This document shows, piece after piece, positions 23,801 through 39,800 of a stretch of 64,000 bases of DNA. The notes beneath the pieces are model-generated. The model was not told the DNA's origin and did no database searches. It saw only the letters and a list, made by a program, of their open reading frames with translations. The stretch spans positions 2,424,563-2,488,562 of the forward strand of contig NC_071348.1 in NCBI RefSeq assembly GCF_027744825.2, in the 5' to 3' direction. The translations under genes and the position numbers were made by a program. The stretch comes from Synchiropus splendidus (taxonomy: Eukaryota > Chordata > Actinopteri > Syngnathiformes > Callionymidae). The stretch's first letter is position 1. Every line of letters begins with the position of its first letter.

Positions 23801-24147
23801 ATGAAGGACGTAGGGCCTGTGAACCTTACAGGTGAGGACAGGGCTGAGGACACTTGCCTGCATGACCTTGAGTGGCGGGGTGACTGAAGCTGCAGGCTGC
23901 TGCAGAGGAAGTTAGGCACTGAATACAGGTCAGGCGTTAAGCCATGAGATGCTTTGCTGCAGTAACGTCTCAGACTTCTGTCAAGAGAACCTTGTGATAT
24001 TGGACTGTTTAATGTCCTTGCTACACTGAGCTCAGAACCAGAGGACAACTTTGACAAAGAAGACCACCTTGGAATCAGTCGATCTTCCTGACTGGACGAG
24101 CCGAGCGTGTGCATGGGGGACATGGCCGACTGTAAGCACTTGCTCAT
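20826..24147 (-). CDS. cep85l: CEP85L, centrosomal protein 85-like (short form; 5' end uncertain)
   Basis: CEP85L is a pericentriolar coiled-coil protein needed for centrosome organisation and neuronal migration. Minus-strand exons in coding order are 23572-24147, 23425-23507, 23184-23271, 22954-23121, 22567-22719, 21797-21951, 21501-21588, 21232-21388 and 20826-20965; from the ATG at 24147 this is 535 residues, in frame throughout. Diagnostic stretches are [38 protein letters not shown] (human [14 protein letters not shown] favours CEP85L over CEP85) and [16 protein letters not shown]. Human CEP85L is about 805 residues; the Ser-rich N-terminus and part of the central coiled coil are missing here. 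The frame stays open upstream of 24147, so an extra 5' exon may exist, but none was recognised before mcm9. The C-terminus ends SVSDYGCH rather than the human SDRYAQDM tail. PLN, nested in human CEP85L, was not found. Confidence 0.85.
21987..22330. repeat. AT-rich interspersed repeat in a cep85l intron
   Basis: It begins with a GATTAATTAATCTCAATTAATCGC-like word pattern typical of dispersed fish DNA-transposon debris, followed by AT-rich sequence with no reading frame. The family is not identified, and the borders are approximate. Confidence 0.4.
22370..22420. repeat. Perfect 20-bp inverted repeat with 11-nt spacer
   Basis: The left arm ATCCCTGAACAAAAGCAAAC (22370-22389) and the right arm GTTTGCTTTTGTTCAGGGAT (22401-22420) are exact reverse complements around an 11-nt loop. 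RNA from either strand could form a stable hairpin. It lies inside the cep85l intron 21952-22566. Confidence 0.9.
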
Positions 24148-25328
24148 CCAGTCAAAGGTATGTGGAGCAGGCAGCAGGAGAGTGAGGAGGACCGACCTTG
24201 ATGGGAATTGACCTGCATCAATATATTAAAAAATACCATGAGTATCAGACACCACCTGTCTTTGTATTTATTGATTTTCATGCAGATTATGGGTAAATTA
24301 ATATGCCTCTGTTTTCTTTATTATAACGTCCGGATTTCGAAAAGTAGTTCCCCGATTTTCTTTCCCATTTTCGATACAATTTATTTCTTTATCAACAGAC
24401 AATCAAAACACTGATTCATCTCTCTTCCTCTGTTCAGGGAACCGTTACAATGCCAAAATAAAACGACCGTAAATAAGAGCAGTGAAGGGACTGGAACACA
24501 TTGGTGACCAGAGCCCACAAGAGTAGCGCCACATTGTTCACACGCCTATTCTTCTCTCTGTATACAGAATTGTTCTGGTCACAAATACTGACACACTCAA
24601 CAACGTCTCACCTGCCACTGATGCGCACGTCCTCCTGCTGTCAGCTGCGCATCATTTATCAATGAATGAATTCAATTCGATGCGTGGAGCCCAAAATTCA
24701 GAAGCCCCAGTCAAAAATAATTGAAAAATAATACCCCCAATGTCATCGGAATGTAGCTTACAAGCCGCTTGTCAGTCCTCGGGCAGCAGTGTTTTGATTT
24801 TGAAACAACGTCCTCTTCGGTCGATTAGCATAATACTGGTGCTGCTACGAGAAAAGAACTGTATTCGATTGAGCTCGATTTATGTCAGCAATTAATGTAG
24901 ACGAGATTCATATCATCCGTTGGTTTGGGTCTTGCTGACGTCAATACTAAGGAATCCGTGACAGTGCAATGTGGAATATTCGCCTCTGGAGGCAGAAGTG
25001 TCCAAGGAATTACCGGAAGTAGTCGACGCAACCCGGATAGGACGACACGTTACACGTCATCACGTACACAGCGCGCGGAACTCGAACCGCGTTGAAGCTT
25101 GCGGTGGTAAACTCCTTATTTTCAAAAGTAAGTGACGTTTGTCTGAGCTGTGATTCGGATTGAAATGAAATGTTTTGGTTTTTGGATCATGTCAGGACGG
25201 TTTTTTTCCTTTATCCGTCGTCTGCAGTCCCGAAGGAAAACGTGTCTTAATCAAAGCGTGTTTAATGCTAGCGGTTTAAACCGCGTGTCGCTGTGAATCT
25301 GTGTCCCTTCCGCTCCAGGTCCGTCACA
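24148..25328. other. Divergent promoter region between cep85l and mcm9
   Basis: The left part is AT-rich. The right part (about 25010-25130) is GC-rich, with CACGTCATCACGT and a GCGCGCGG E2F-like word. It probably includes a non-coding first mcm9 exon ending at a GTAAGT donor (exon end 25127), spliced to the coding exon whose acceptor AG precedes the ATG at 25329. No upstream cep85l coding exon or phospholamban frame was recognised. Confidence 0.5.
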
Positions 25329-29432
<4,104 letters not shown>

Positions 29433-31522
29433 GGAAGCTGCAGCACTGTGACTCTGGCCCTGTCTTTCTTCGTTAACTCATTTTCTGTGCTTGAGAAAAC
29501 AAATCTGCTGTTGTCGGTCTCCGAACAGATTATTAGTTTATTAAAAGAAATATGAATGCACAGATTATCAGAGAGGAAGCTTGTCATAGAGCTCTCTGTC
29601 ATTATTGTTTCAAAACATATTATATATATATATCGTTTCAGTGATTTGTATTGTTATTGTCATTATAATTTGTATAAATAATAATAATTTGACCTCCTTT
29701 TCCATTGAGATTTAAACTGGATTTTGATGAAATCATCTACATATTCTGAGTATTTTCCTGCAGTTAAATTAAAGGTAAGTCGTTATATAAATTCTCAATT
29801 CCACATCTACAACAACACATTCCTGTCCCAGTTATCCGAACGCTAAACAAGAGTTGCGTCTCATCCTGAGACACGCGCGATCGTTTCTATTTTATACCTC
29901 TAGATGGTGCTGCCCGCTTTTTGTTTGGCTGGATGGACTACAAAAGCGAGGATTAATGTGCCATTTAACACGTCTAAACTGTAAGAACAAATGTTAAATG
30001 CCGAAACGGTGAGGAGAAACACAGATGACTCGAACATTAAAATGTACTTGTTCTCGATATGGTACGAGACGTGTGAAGGATGGATGCCGCAACGACTCGT
30101 AGGGAAAAGTTTTCTGAAGTTATCTGCGTGAGTTCACTTGCGCCGCTTTCCTGCTGGGGGCTTCAGCCCTGACGTAGACATCAGCTGACCTGCACTCTTA
30201 TAAAGGAGGTTTGACAAGTCCCACTCACTTTCAACAAGTTTCAAACTTGGATTTGAACTTTCTGTGGAAGACTCTCGGAAGTTTTTTCCCCGGAGCTGCT
30301 TCTCTCAGTCTCTGCGTCTCCAGGTGAGGAACTTTTTTCAACAAAATCTAAGGAATATTTCGAACATCTGTAACTAACAATGCCGCTATTAATGTGCTGA
30401 AAATAATTGTTTAGATTTCCTAAGTCACAGAACACCAATTCTAAAGATGCTGATATTTATCTGAACATCAACTGTGTTTAATATGGAAGCATGTTTTTAC
30501 AGCAGTTGAAGTATTTTCAAGTTGTTTTTCGTGTATCAGTGGGGGCCTTGTGCGGGGTTATGGGGGCCATTGTACTCCGCTATTGTTCTTCTTTGTCTTG
30601 GTCACTTTCCAGTGGACAAACGCGCTCACTCGGAAAAGTGGCGCCACTTCTCTGGCCAGTGTATGATTTTTCCCCTTACTTTGCTTCATATAGAAGTGTC
30701 AGGAATCCACTCCCAGTGAGTCACATCCCAACAATACGTCTTCACTGATGCCCCTTTATTGGAAGACAACCGCCGATGCATGTTTTATCAGAGTCCTTCC
30801 AAGGAGGGCAGGCACTGATGTGGTCAGTGGCTGTTTCAGCTACAGGGAGCAGTGACTTGAGCAGACTTGGTCCAGAGAAAACACGGTCACCATGGGGATG
30901 GAGTCCACATTCATGAGCAGATTACCTTGGTGTTTTCACTCCTGTCTGCTCGGCTGTTTCCCTCTCAGCAGCAGAAAACTCAACCTGATCAGGGAAAAAA
31001 AAACCCTCCAGTGATGTAATCACGTCCAAGAGACTCGGAGGGGCTCGGGGTCGACTTTTAACCGTCGCCTCTGATGAAGCTTCATGTTCCGATGAGAGTT
31101 TTCCGCCTGGTCCCTTGTTGTCTTTGGCGGCACGACGCCATTAACTCATTATCTTTGCCTCCAATTAGTTAAGATTTTGTTGAGATTTCGAGTGAGTCAG
31201 GGATTTTCTCACAGATTTGCATGTTTATGCCAAAGCACTTTTAAACCGGCCCCAACCAGTTCTCCATTTCTGACCTGCTCTTAATTGGATTAGCTAGTTT
31301 TAGCCAGGTTTGTTGTTGTAATTTCTAAACTCCCCTCTGTTCTTCTCATTTCCTCATCATTTCTCATGTCTGGATTCCTGGGTCTGTTTGGTTTGTCAGT
31401 CATTTTGACAGAGCTAATATACTGATCCCTGTTGGGAATGAGCGTTGGAGGTCAACCATCTCATGTGAGACTTGAAACGTGGTGATGCTAACCTGTGTGC
31501 TGGCCTCCTCAGGTAACCAGAG
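29433..31522. other. Spacer between mcm9 and gja1, including the gja1 promoter and 5' UTR intron
   Basis: The mcm9 3' UTR occupies the left part, with a TA dinucleotide run near 29620-29633. A TATA box and a non-coding first gja1 exon follow near 30197-30323, then an intron of about 1.2 kb to the acceptor at 31511-31512. No independent gene is supported. Confidence 0.6.
30197..30323 (+). promoter_or_regulatory. gja1: gja1 core promoter and non-coding exon 1
   Basis: CTTATAAAGG (30197-30206) is a good TATA box, preceded by TGACGTAGA- and CAGCTG-like motifs. About 25-30 bp later a 5' UTR exon begins and ends at 30323 with a GTGAGG donor. This joins the coding exon at 31513, ten bases before the ATG. 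Vertebrate GJA1 has the same two-exon plan, with a large intron in the 5' UTR. Confidence 0.75.
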
Positions 31523-32689
31523 ATGGGTGACTGGAGTGCTCTGGGGCGTCTGCTCGACAAGGTCCAGGCCTACTCAACTGCAGGGGGCAAGGTTTGGCTC
31601 TCAGTCCTCTTCATCTTCAGGATCCTGGTCCTGGGCACGGCGGTGGAGTCGGCATGGGGGGACGAGCAGTCGGCCTTCCACTGCAACACGCAACAGCCCG
31701 GTTGTGAGAACGTTTGCTATGACAAATCCTTCCCCATCTCCCACGTCAGGTTCTGGGTGCTCCAGATCATCTTCGTGTCCACGCCCACGCTCCTCTACCT
31801 GGCGCATGTTTTCTACTTGAACCGGAAGGAGCAGAAGCTCAACAGGAAGGAGGAGGTGCTGAAGGCCGTGCAGAACGACGGCGGCGACGTTGACATTCCC
31901 CTGAAAAAGATCGAAATGAAGAAGCTTAAATACGGCATCGAGGAGCACGGCAAAGTGAAGATGAAAGGGGCGCTGCTGAGAACCTACATCTTCAGCATTT
32001 TCTTCAAATCCATGTTCGAGGTGGGCTTCCTGGTGATCCAGTGGTACATCTACGGCTTCAGCCTGAACGCCGTCTACATGTGCGAGCGCTCGCCGTGCCC
32101 GCACCGGGTGGACTGCTTCCTGTCGCGGCCCACCGAAAAGACCATCTTCATCATCTTCATGCTGGTGGTCTCGCTGGTGTCTCTGATGCTCAACGTCATT
32201 GAGCTCTTCTACGTCTTCTTTAAGCAAATCAAAGACCGGGTGAAGGGGAGGCAGCCGCCGACACTCTACCCCGGGACTGGGACCTTAAACGGCACCGCGA
32301 AGGACCTCTCCGCCTCCAAGTACACCTATTACAATGGATGCTCCTCCCCTACAGCGCCGCTCTCCCCCATGTCCCCGCCAGGGTACAAGCTGGCCACAGG
32401 CGAGCGAGGAACAGGCTCCTGCCGTAACTACAACAAGCAAGCCCACGAGCAGAACTGGGCCAACTACTCCACGGAGCAGAACCGGCTGGGTCAGCACGGC
32501 GGCGGCAGCACCATCTCCAACTCCCATGCTCAAGCGTTTGACTTCCCAGACGACACGCAGGAGCATAAAAAGCTGTCGTCCACCGCGGGACACGAGATGC
32601 AGCCGCTGGCTCTGATGGACGCCAGGCCCTGCAGCCGGGCCAGCAGCCGCATGAGCAGCCGAGCCCGGCCGGACGACCTGGACGTCTAG
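31523..32689 (+). CDS. gja1: GJA1, connexin 43 gap junction protein
   Basis: Connexin 43 forms hexameric hemichannels that dock into gap junctions between cells, important in heart, bone and (in fish) fin growth. The whole 388-residue protein lies in one exon, as in all GJA1 genes. The N-terminus [15 protein letters not shown] is nearly identical to human. The first extracellular loop has the [12 protein letters not shown] cysteine triplet (C-x6-C-x3-C) and the second has [12 protein letters not shown] (C-x4-C-x5-C). Four membrane helices are evident. The long C-terminal tail keeps the Ser/Arg cluster [18 protein letters not shown], where human ends in RPDDLEI, so the ZO-1 PDZ ligand is conserved in type. 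The Met in [10 protein letters not shown], source of the short GJA1-20k form in mammals, is also present. The cytoplasmic loop and tail hold the usual Tyr and Ser regulatory stretches. Confidence 0.98.
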   Translation: MGDWSALGRLLDKVQAYSTAGGKVWLSVLFIFRILVLGTAVESAWGDEQSAFHCNTQQPGCENVCYDKSFPISHVRFWVLQIIFVSTPTLLYLAHVFYLNRKEQKLNRKEEVLKAVQNDGGDVDIPLKKIEMKKLKYGIEEHGKVKMKGALLRTYIFSIFFKSMFEVGFLVIQWYIYGFSLNAVYMCERSPCPHRVDCFLSRPTEKTIFIIFMLVVSLVSLMLNVIELFYVFFKQIKDRVKGRQPPTLYPGTGTLNGTAKDLSASKYTYYNGCSSPTAPLSPMSPPGYKLATGERGTGSCRNYNKQAHEQNWANYSTEQNRLGQHGGGSTISNSHAQAFDFPDDTQEHKKLSSTAGHEMQPLALMDARPCSRASSRMSSRARPDDLDV

Positions 32690-34170
32690 CTGCGGGCTCC
32701 CGCCGCCGTGAAGGGAGAGTTGAAGGACACTTCCGCGTTTGTTTGCTAACACTGTCAAAGGTACAATATTGTTACTCGATTACTGCATTGGAGCTAGCGA
32801 GGCGGGAAGTGCTGCAGTTTAGAATAAACCATTGACTCGAAAAGAAAATCCACCTTTTGCCACTTTATTTGCTTGAATGTATTGTGGAATCATTTTAGGG
32901 ATCTGACACTGGACATGGGCTGTCGCTGTTCTTGTTACCCAAACGCTTCAGTCACAGTTGTAATGTCTGCTGAGCTCGCGACCCGACCACACATAACGAG
33001 ACAAAAGTCACCCCAAAAAACACTCACTATATTTTGTCAGGCTGCCTCCATTACCTGGAATTCAGTATTGTACTGAGTCAAAAGAGTCTGACCGCAAAAG
33101 CCATGTCAATGGGAGAACGGATGAGTGAATGTGGAGCTGCAGAGCCCCACAGATGCTTGAAGTTTGTGTTGGGGTCAGCCTCAGTCTTTAGGCCCCTAAC
33201 CCACAGTTCCAACCAGGAGGGTGAAACTCCTCAGTCCAGGCCGAAACCCTGCTCCTCTCCAACCGTCAAACTCTACTTTTCTCTCAAACTTCATAAACCC
33301 AGCAAGAAAAAGCCGGACTTGTCCAGTGGAATAGATCGGTACAACGAACTCTAATACTTGCGAATAAAGATGGCGACTTTGTAACTAGTGTTTAGAAATC
33401 CAATCCAACCACGATGGAGAAACTGCTTCAACACACACCATTCAGTCGAGTAATAACCTTCAGTAACCAGCACTATCATGATAAGGGATGCGCTGCAGCC
33501 AGACCAGCAGACACACAGGACACTGACCACTGAGGCAGGAATTGACTACTAATCATTGTCCACCACTAACAAAGCACCATCCCACGTACAATATATTTAT
33601 TAACAGGAACCTTTTTCAGTTCTGGACTGTTTATTCCTGAGAAACTTGGAATTTATTGTTGTGTTTTTGTCTGCTGTGGGCGAATGAGTGTCAGGTGGAA
33701 ACAAAGGCAACTCACTCACACTGATGATGTGTTGTGTTGCTGCGTGAGAAGTGTGTGTTTAGTAATGTCAGTCAGTCTAACACTAGAAGTGTGACATGTG
33801 TAGACTCCCTGTACATCAGGACCAACATTCAGCCGCTCTGTAATATGCCCTAACCATAGTTCTGCCACCGCCAAAGTAAGTGGCTCTCGTTCCCAGCTGG
33901 TTGCTGCACTTCAGTTCATTGGTACTTGCAGCGACGTGGGTGTTTGCACTGAGTTTGTGAAGAGAGAAATGTAACTGTAACCAGTTATGTACATGTTACT
34001 AATTTATTTTAGGACTTTAATCCACCCTGATTTTGGCAACTCAGTGCTAGTGGAGCAGAACCAGACACAGCCTCTCTCCACAGGGATCAACTGTTTGACA
34101 GTGTACATGATGAAGACCAGTCTTTGTACTTCTAATGTTATGATAACCAATAAAGATCATTTTTTCTTAA
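32690..34170 (+). other. gja1: gja1 3' UTR
   Basis: A long non-coding stretch follows the stop codon and ends near AATAAA at 34149-34154, giving a 3' UTR of about 1.46 kb, similar to mammalian GJA1. An earlier AATAAA near 32823 could give a short form. I did not see the conserved miR-1/206 seed match ACATTCC by eye. Confidence 0.6.
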
Positions 34171-36739
34171 TCATGCTTTGGTTTGGTCTTGAACACGTCT
34201 TCTGTTCCATTTATTTCCTTCTTCCTCTTTCTTCCTTTATTTCCAGGCTTGATGACATATTTTATTTTACCTAATTTTTTATCTTTTTTAAGTATTATTC
34301 CTCATATTTTTTTAATGCAGATTCACCATATATTATACATTGTTGAGCCTTAAGAGGTCTGGAAGCATGGTGAAATAATTTCCCCTGACTAATGTCATTT
34401 AAAAAAAAAAGCAACACCCAATGCTTTCGATGTGTTTCCAATGTTTGCCCAGTCCAGTCTGGCAAACAGGAAGCTTGAGGGTGGGACGTCATGGACAGAC
34501 CTCACAGCCCTTGTGCCATCGAGTGACGCACATCAAGAGAATGTACCCGAGTTTGGACTGGTTGGGTGGTATTTGTTGCTCTTGAAATGATGTCACATGA
34601 AAGTTGAGATTTGTTGCCATATAAGTGGAAACTTCCGCTCCGCTTCATATCACTGTCGAAGGTGTAATGTGTTCTGATGTAGTATTATCACCCAACAGCC
34701 CAAGTGCAGTTCATGTGGTCTCATAACTGGAACTTGGATAACAATGACGCAGACGCCCACTTCACTTCCTGACTGAGTCTCCTCTGCATCCTGTGTCCTG
34801 TGTGATTGGTCAAACACTGGAGCATCCTCAGGATGAGCCCAAAAAAACCCCAGTGTGAGCCTTGAGAGCTCTTCCCTCTGATTCTCCAGTGATTGTTGAA
34901 TTTAGTTTGGCATCGACACTTGAAATCCTGTGTCACTTTGTTATTGTCACATGATCCCTTTTATCATTAAAAATCCATCCTTATGGGATTTTGTCTCACT
35001 GTTCAGACCGAAACATGTCCCAGAGAATCGGGACCGATTGGGTCAAATAGCGGTGAATACACATGACCGAGGGCCCATACAGCAAACCTGACAGATTGCT
35101 GTGGTGGAATGTTTACATACCGCCTGACAAACCCTTTTATCGAACCTTCGGCGGCGGCAAGGTTGCATTTCTGCATGCTCAATAAACATCTGATGTTTTA
35201 CGTGGTGAAAGAGAACAAAGAATAAAAGCTGAAACCCAAGCGTCATCATTCGCAATCATTCGCTAGCATCGCTCAACAGTGAGGGGAGCAGGGAGTGTTG
35301 GGGCAGGAGCAAGAGTTGAAGGAACCAAAACCGTGGTGATCTCTCAGTTCAGTTTTTCTTCAAGTGGTGTCTGGTGGGTCACCTTGCAGCGGCCAGCTGA
35401 AACCTCTTCTATCTCTTAGTGTTCCTCACTCAAGAACAAGACCATAAGATACTTTATTCCCCGCGTCAGTGGACGGATCTCTTCCCCCCACTCTGGCTGA
35501 GAATCAGCATCTCAGATTTGGGGCTACACTCCCTACACTCCGCAGCAGACTTCAGCTCTGGCCAAGTCCAGTCGTCTATAAAGCGTCAGCAGTGGCAGGT
35601 TTGGCCTGAGGCGTGAAAGGATCCGATATAGCCCCGAGCCTGTGGTTTGGACTCGCCACCGGGCCTGACACTGCTCCTCCAGGTCGTCTCTAATAAGTGC
35701 TAATTGCATTCCATTCTTTGCTGCTTCATTGCCAGGAGGAATGAGCCTGTCGTCACAAACCGTCCCTACATTCTTCATCACTCCGTTCAAATCTATCACC
35801 TGCTCCCACGAGGGTGTGAGACGAGCGGCGCATGTTTGATGGAGCTCCACTTCGTTCACAAACATGCTCCGCATTTATGGCCCTTTATGAAGGGTTTTCT
35901 CAAGCCAGTTCTTTGGTTCCCCTCTGAAAACTGTGCTCCAAATCAATGGTTAACTAAATGAGTTGTTCCAACAGTTAATTGTTGTTTTACATCTAAGAAT
36001 GTCTTCGTTTGAAGCAGAATTAAATAAAGAAACACAAACAATAGTGTTACATACGAGACTCTGTCTTGAAGTAACCAAAATAAAAGATTAGCTGAAGAGG
36101 TTTGTCGTCTGAAGCTGCTCATGCTGGGATTCTATTTGAACATCTCTCACTGCTTTTCTGTTCTACGTTTCAATGTGTAAATCCCTTTCCTACCCAGAGG
36201 AGTTCAGGTCTGAAGAGTGGGGACAAAGCTGCTGAGACAACAAGGATCCGAGCTTCAGGAAAGAGTCAGTGAGCAGCACAGACAGGACAGTATATTAAAG
36301 TCAAACACAGACTCCTACACAGTAAGGCAGCAGAAGAACACCCTCCCGGCTACGATATCTGTGGGAAACACTCTCCCACCTGGAGATTTTGCAGCGGATT
36401 TTTCATGTGTGATCATGTGTGTGTGTGTGTGTTGGCAGAGGGCCTTTTCCCCCTCCTTCCTGCCGCTCCACAGGTCATTCTCTGCTTCCCAGTATTGTTT
36501 GCCAACACACAGCTGATCAGACTGAAGTCAGATAGTGTCATTATTTGGTCGCTCATGTCAACGCACCCAGCAACTCATCTGTGGGCTCACTCCAAGCTGA
36601 GAGCAGTCACGTGACACACAACAGATCCTGAACTTAGAACAAACAGGACAAAAAGCAATCGTGCGGCCTTCACCCACTGGGTGGCTGCACCTCGCCTCTC
36701 TGATGGACTCAGCAACTTCAGACAGGGTCAGAAGGTCAG

Positions 36740-36850
36740 ACAGGGGGGTTGGCTCTAGGGTGGAGGCCATGGTGGTCAGAAGCTCAACTGACTTATGGGA
36801 CATGGAATGTCACCTCTCTGGGGGGGACAGAAGCTTAGCTGGGGTGTGAG
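36740..36850 (+). mobile_element. Fragment of a non-LTR retrotransposon (ORF2 start region)
   Basis: The words GTGGAGGCCATGGTGGTCAG and GGACATGGAATGTCACCTCT, followed by a GTGTGAG stretch, resemble the endonuclease-start region of a common fish LINE whose protein reads WNVTSL. The frame is short and broken. The assignment is from memory of the repeat, not a search. Confidence 0.5.
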
Positions 36851-39800
36851 ATCACGACTCCCATCCCATAATCACTGGCCCTCGCACCTGACAGAGTTGG
36901 AAGCGGCAGGACAATTCAACCACTTTCAAAAGGAGAGGGCAAATTAAAGTTTCACTTTACTTAATTTTGTCTGGTTTACCAATTAAAAAGCGTATTTTTC
37001 GGGGTGCCTCCCTCAAGACAAACAATATGGTCCTCACAACATCATAGTGAGTCCGGCACCTGCCGGATCAGTGTAGCCGCAGGGAGCTGAGGCTCAGTGT
37101 TCACCACAGTGTTATGAAGTCAACGTGAAAGGGGCCACCTGACTGTTATTATTATCATATTACTGCCCGGCCAGGAGGGCAGAGAACAGAAAGCTCGCTC
37201 CGTGACTCCGCAGTGTGCAATCTTCGCGGAACATGGCTGTTTGACCAGATGTGACAAGCCAAATAAATAGAAGGGAGAGTCCATGAAACCCAGATCTCCT
37301 TTGTTGCTGAGGAGCACCAGGAGTCCTCCTCAAAGCCTCATCGATAATACCACATTTAGCGCCATTAATATTATTCTCAAGTTTAGAAATAGTCTCTCAA
37401 CTTATATTTAACCATCGCTAAAGTTGCTTCCTTGAGCTTCTCCCTGAGCTGCAGCTCAAAATAACCCACCTGACATGTGAGTGTGGCTTCATCTTCTCTG
37501 TTGCCAGCATCACAGGACTTTTCAAGGACATTCCGAGCAGAGGTGATTTTTCCAGCGACAAACTTGATGGTCTTTTTCACAGATGAGCGAATGCATCTGC
37601 TGACGTGGGCCAGCGAGTCCGTCCTGCACCACACAAACAGCAATTATAAGTATAAGTACATGTTGACATGTAGCTTCAGGTATCACAGGTCTGTCGAGGA
37701 GTCTGATCCCACGCCACAGTGCTGATGTGAGGACACACACAGCGAGCACCAAACCTTCATCACACACATCTCTAATTACGCCTGTGGTTCTCATGCTGCA
37801 TGTGATCACAGCCCACAGATTTCCTCCCTTCTACTTTTAGTCTGTTGTGTGCATAATCACAAACCAGTGGCCATGTTTGGGGGAGCGGAGCATAGTTCTG
37901 GTCAGACTGGGAGCGGATCAGACTCCAGCAGGAGCGGGACTGCCTGGTCCATCCTGGTGTTGTTGTGATGGTGGAGCTTGGGAACCGGAGAGTCACATTG
38001 TTCTCTGCCATTGTTCGTCTTCAGGATGTCCTTCAGAAATATGCCACAGGTCAGAGAAACAGCCCTCTCAGAACATTTGTCAGGAAAGACAGTCTGGGCC
38101 CGGCTCCTCTGATGTTCCTGGAAAGAGTCCTGTTGTTCTGCTGGGATACGGACGGGTCACGTGGTTCATACTCTCAGGGTGTAGAATTCCAATCCTTTCG
38201 CTGGATACCTTGCTGCCCGCTCTTCTCCAGCGCGGGTTCAGAGCCCCGGGTGCTATGTGTTTTGAGGAGGGAACCAAAAGGCAACCTGAAGAAAAATACA
38301 TTCGCCAGGTGGTTGAGACCTTTGATGGGAAGGTCATGGCCTCGTGTTGGAAGTGTGGGAACCCTATGCAGACGAGTGCGATCCTCGGCCTCCTGCGACT
38401 ACAATAATAGGAGTTGCTCTGCAAACACGGAGCTGTTGTTGCGCTGCTAAACCTGCCAGCTTATCCTGAACACACAAACCTGGAAGCAAGGGAAGAACAG
38501 GATGGAACATGAATGTCTCTTAAACACATTTCAAATGCTGTGACTGGGGATGTTGCAGGTTGTGTTGTCCCACATACTGACGGTGGTCAAGCTCACCTTA
38601 ACATCCTTCCTCCCAAGCGCTTTGAATGAACTTGTTCTATAGTGACGCGCTGCCTAGGTTGTCGGGAAATGCACAACGATCATCTTTCCTCTTCGGTGAA
38701 AATGTTTCCATTGCTATTTAGTAAACACCATGAGATCAAAGGAGTGTGTGTAGTCAGTAAGGGAACTGGGTGACTGGACTGGAGTGTAAGTATGTGGCGG
38801 GGGTGAGTGAGCAGATGTCCCGTTCTTGAGAGGACAAAAGGTTACGCACAACAGCGACAGAGCAGCGGAAGCGTGACATGAGATTTCTGTCAGCCGACGC
38901 TCTCGGAGCTCTGGTGCTGGAGATGCGACACACACACTCGCAACCTGCCACAGATACACTGTAGGAAACTGAAACAAAAAGCCATAATCCATCCTTCTGC
39001 CACTGGAATCTGAATGTGTGATGCTGCTTCTGTGACGTTGGTGTCGTAATGTTCCTGACAGTGGTCGCAGGCTCATTTCCTGTTAGCGTCCTGAGGGGAT
39101 ACAGTCTGTTTATCTCCAGTCCACAAGTGTCAGAGATCTGTCTCCACTGTGGGAACTCTTGAGAGATTTGGGCAAAATAGTTACCCGCTCAAATCGAGCC
39201 TCATCTCGGCCTAATCGTGCATAAAATGCATTCACAACAGCAAACAAGTAAAGGTTGCAGGATTTTGGTCCAAATATGGCTGCAGTGTCCCTCTTAAACA
39301 CAGACAGGCAGATATAAATGGAGTTGCTGTTTCCTGCAGAACCTGTGAACAAATGAAACACCAACGGACTAATACATTTTTCATCACTGAAATATTGAGA
39401 AGAACCATGGAGGGATCACTGCTAACAGAGCTAACAGAGCTAACGGCTAACGTGACGTCACACTTCAAAATTTGATAGATACTCATGGACATGTCAAAGT
39501 TTGCTTTGTGGTTTAAAAGTTGGCTTTGAAAAACTAAATTCACAACAAAATAAATGTGCTCCAAAATGTGAAGAGAGAAAGAATAATTGCTTATATGAAG
39601 TAAGTCCAGGCAAAGAATGCTAAGGATTTGACTGGAAACATAAAATCAGGCAAAAGAGAAGTGATAAAATCCAAACAGGTATTTAAAGGCAGTAAATAAA
39701 TGAATAAATCACGATATATTTCTCCACACTGCCCGACCCTTTTTGGACACATTTGAAACACATACATTCTCTGCTATTTGTTTCTGCAAATAGCCAGGTA

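Noticed and set aside
31601..32227. 208-residue minus-strand frame opposite GJA1
   Set aside because: It is an antisense shadow of the connexin coding sequence with no homology of its own.
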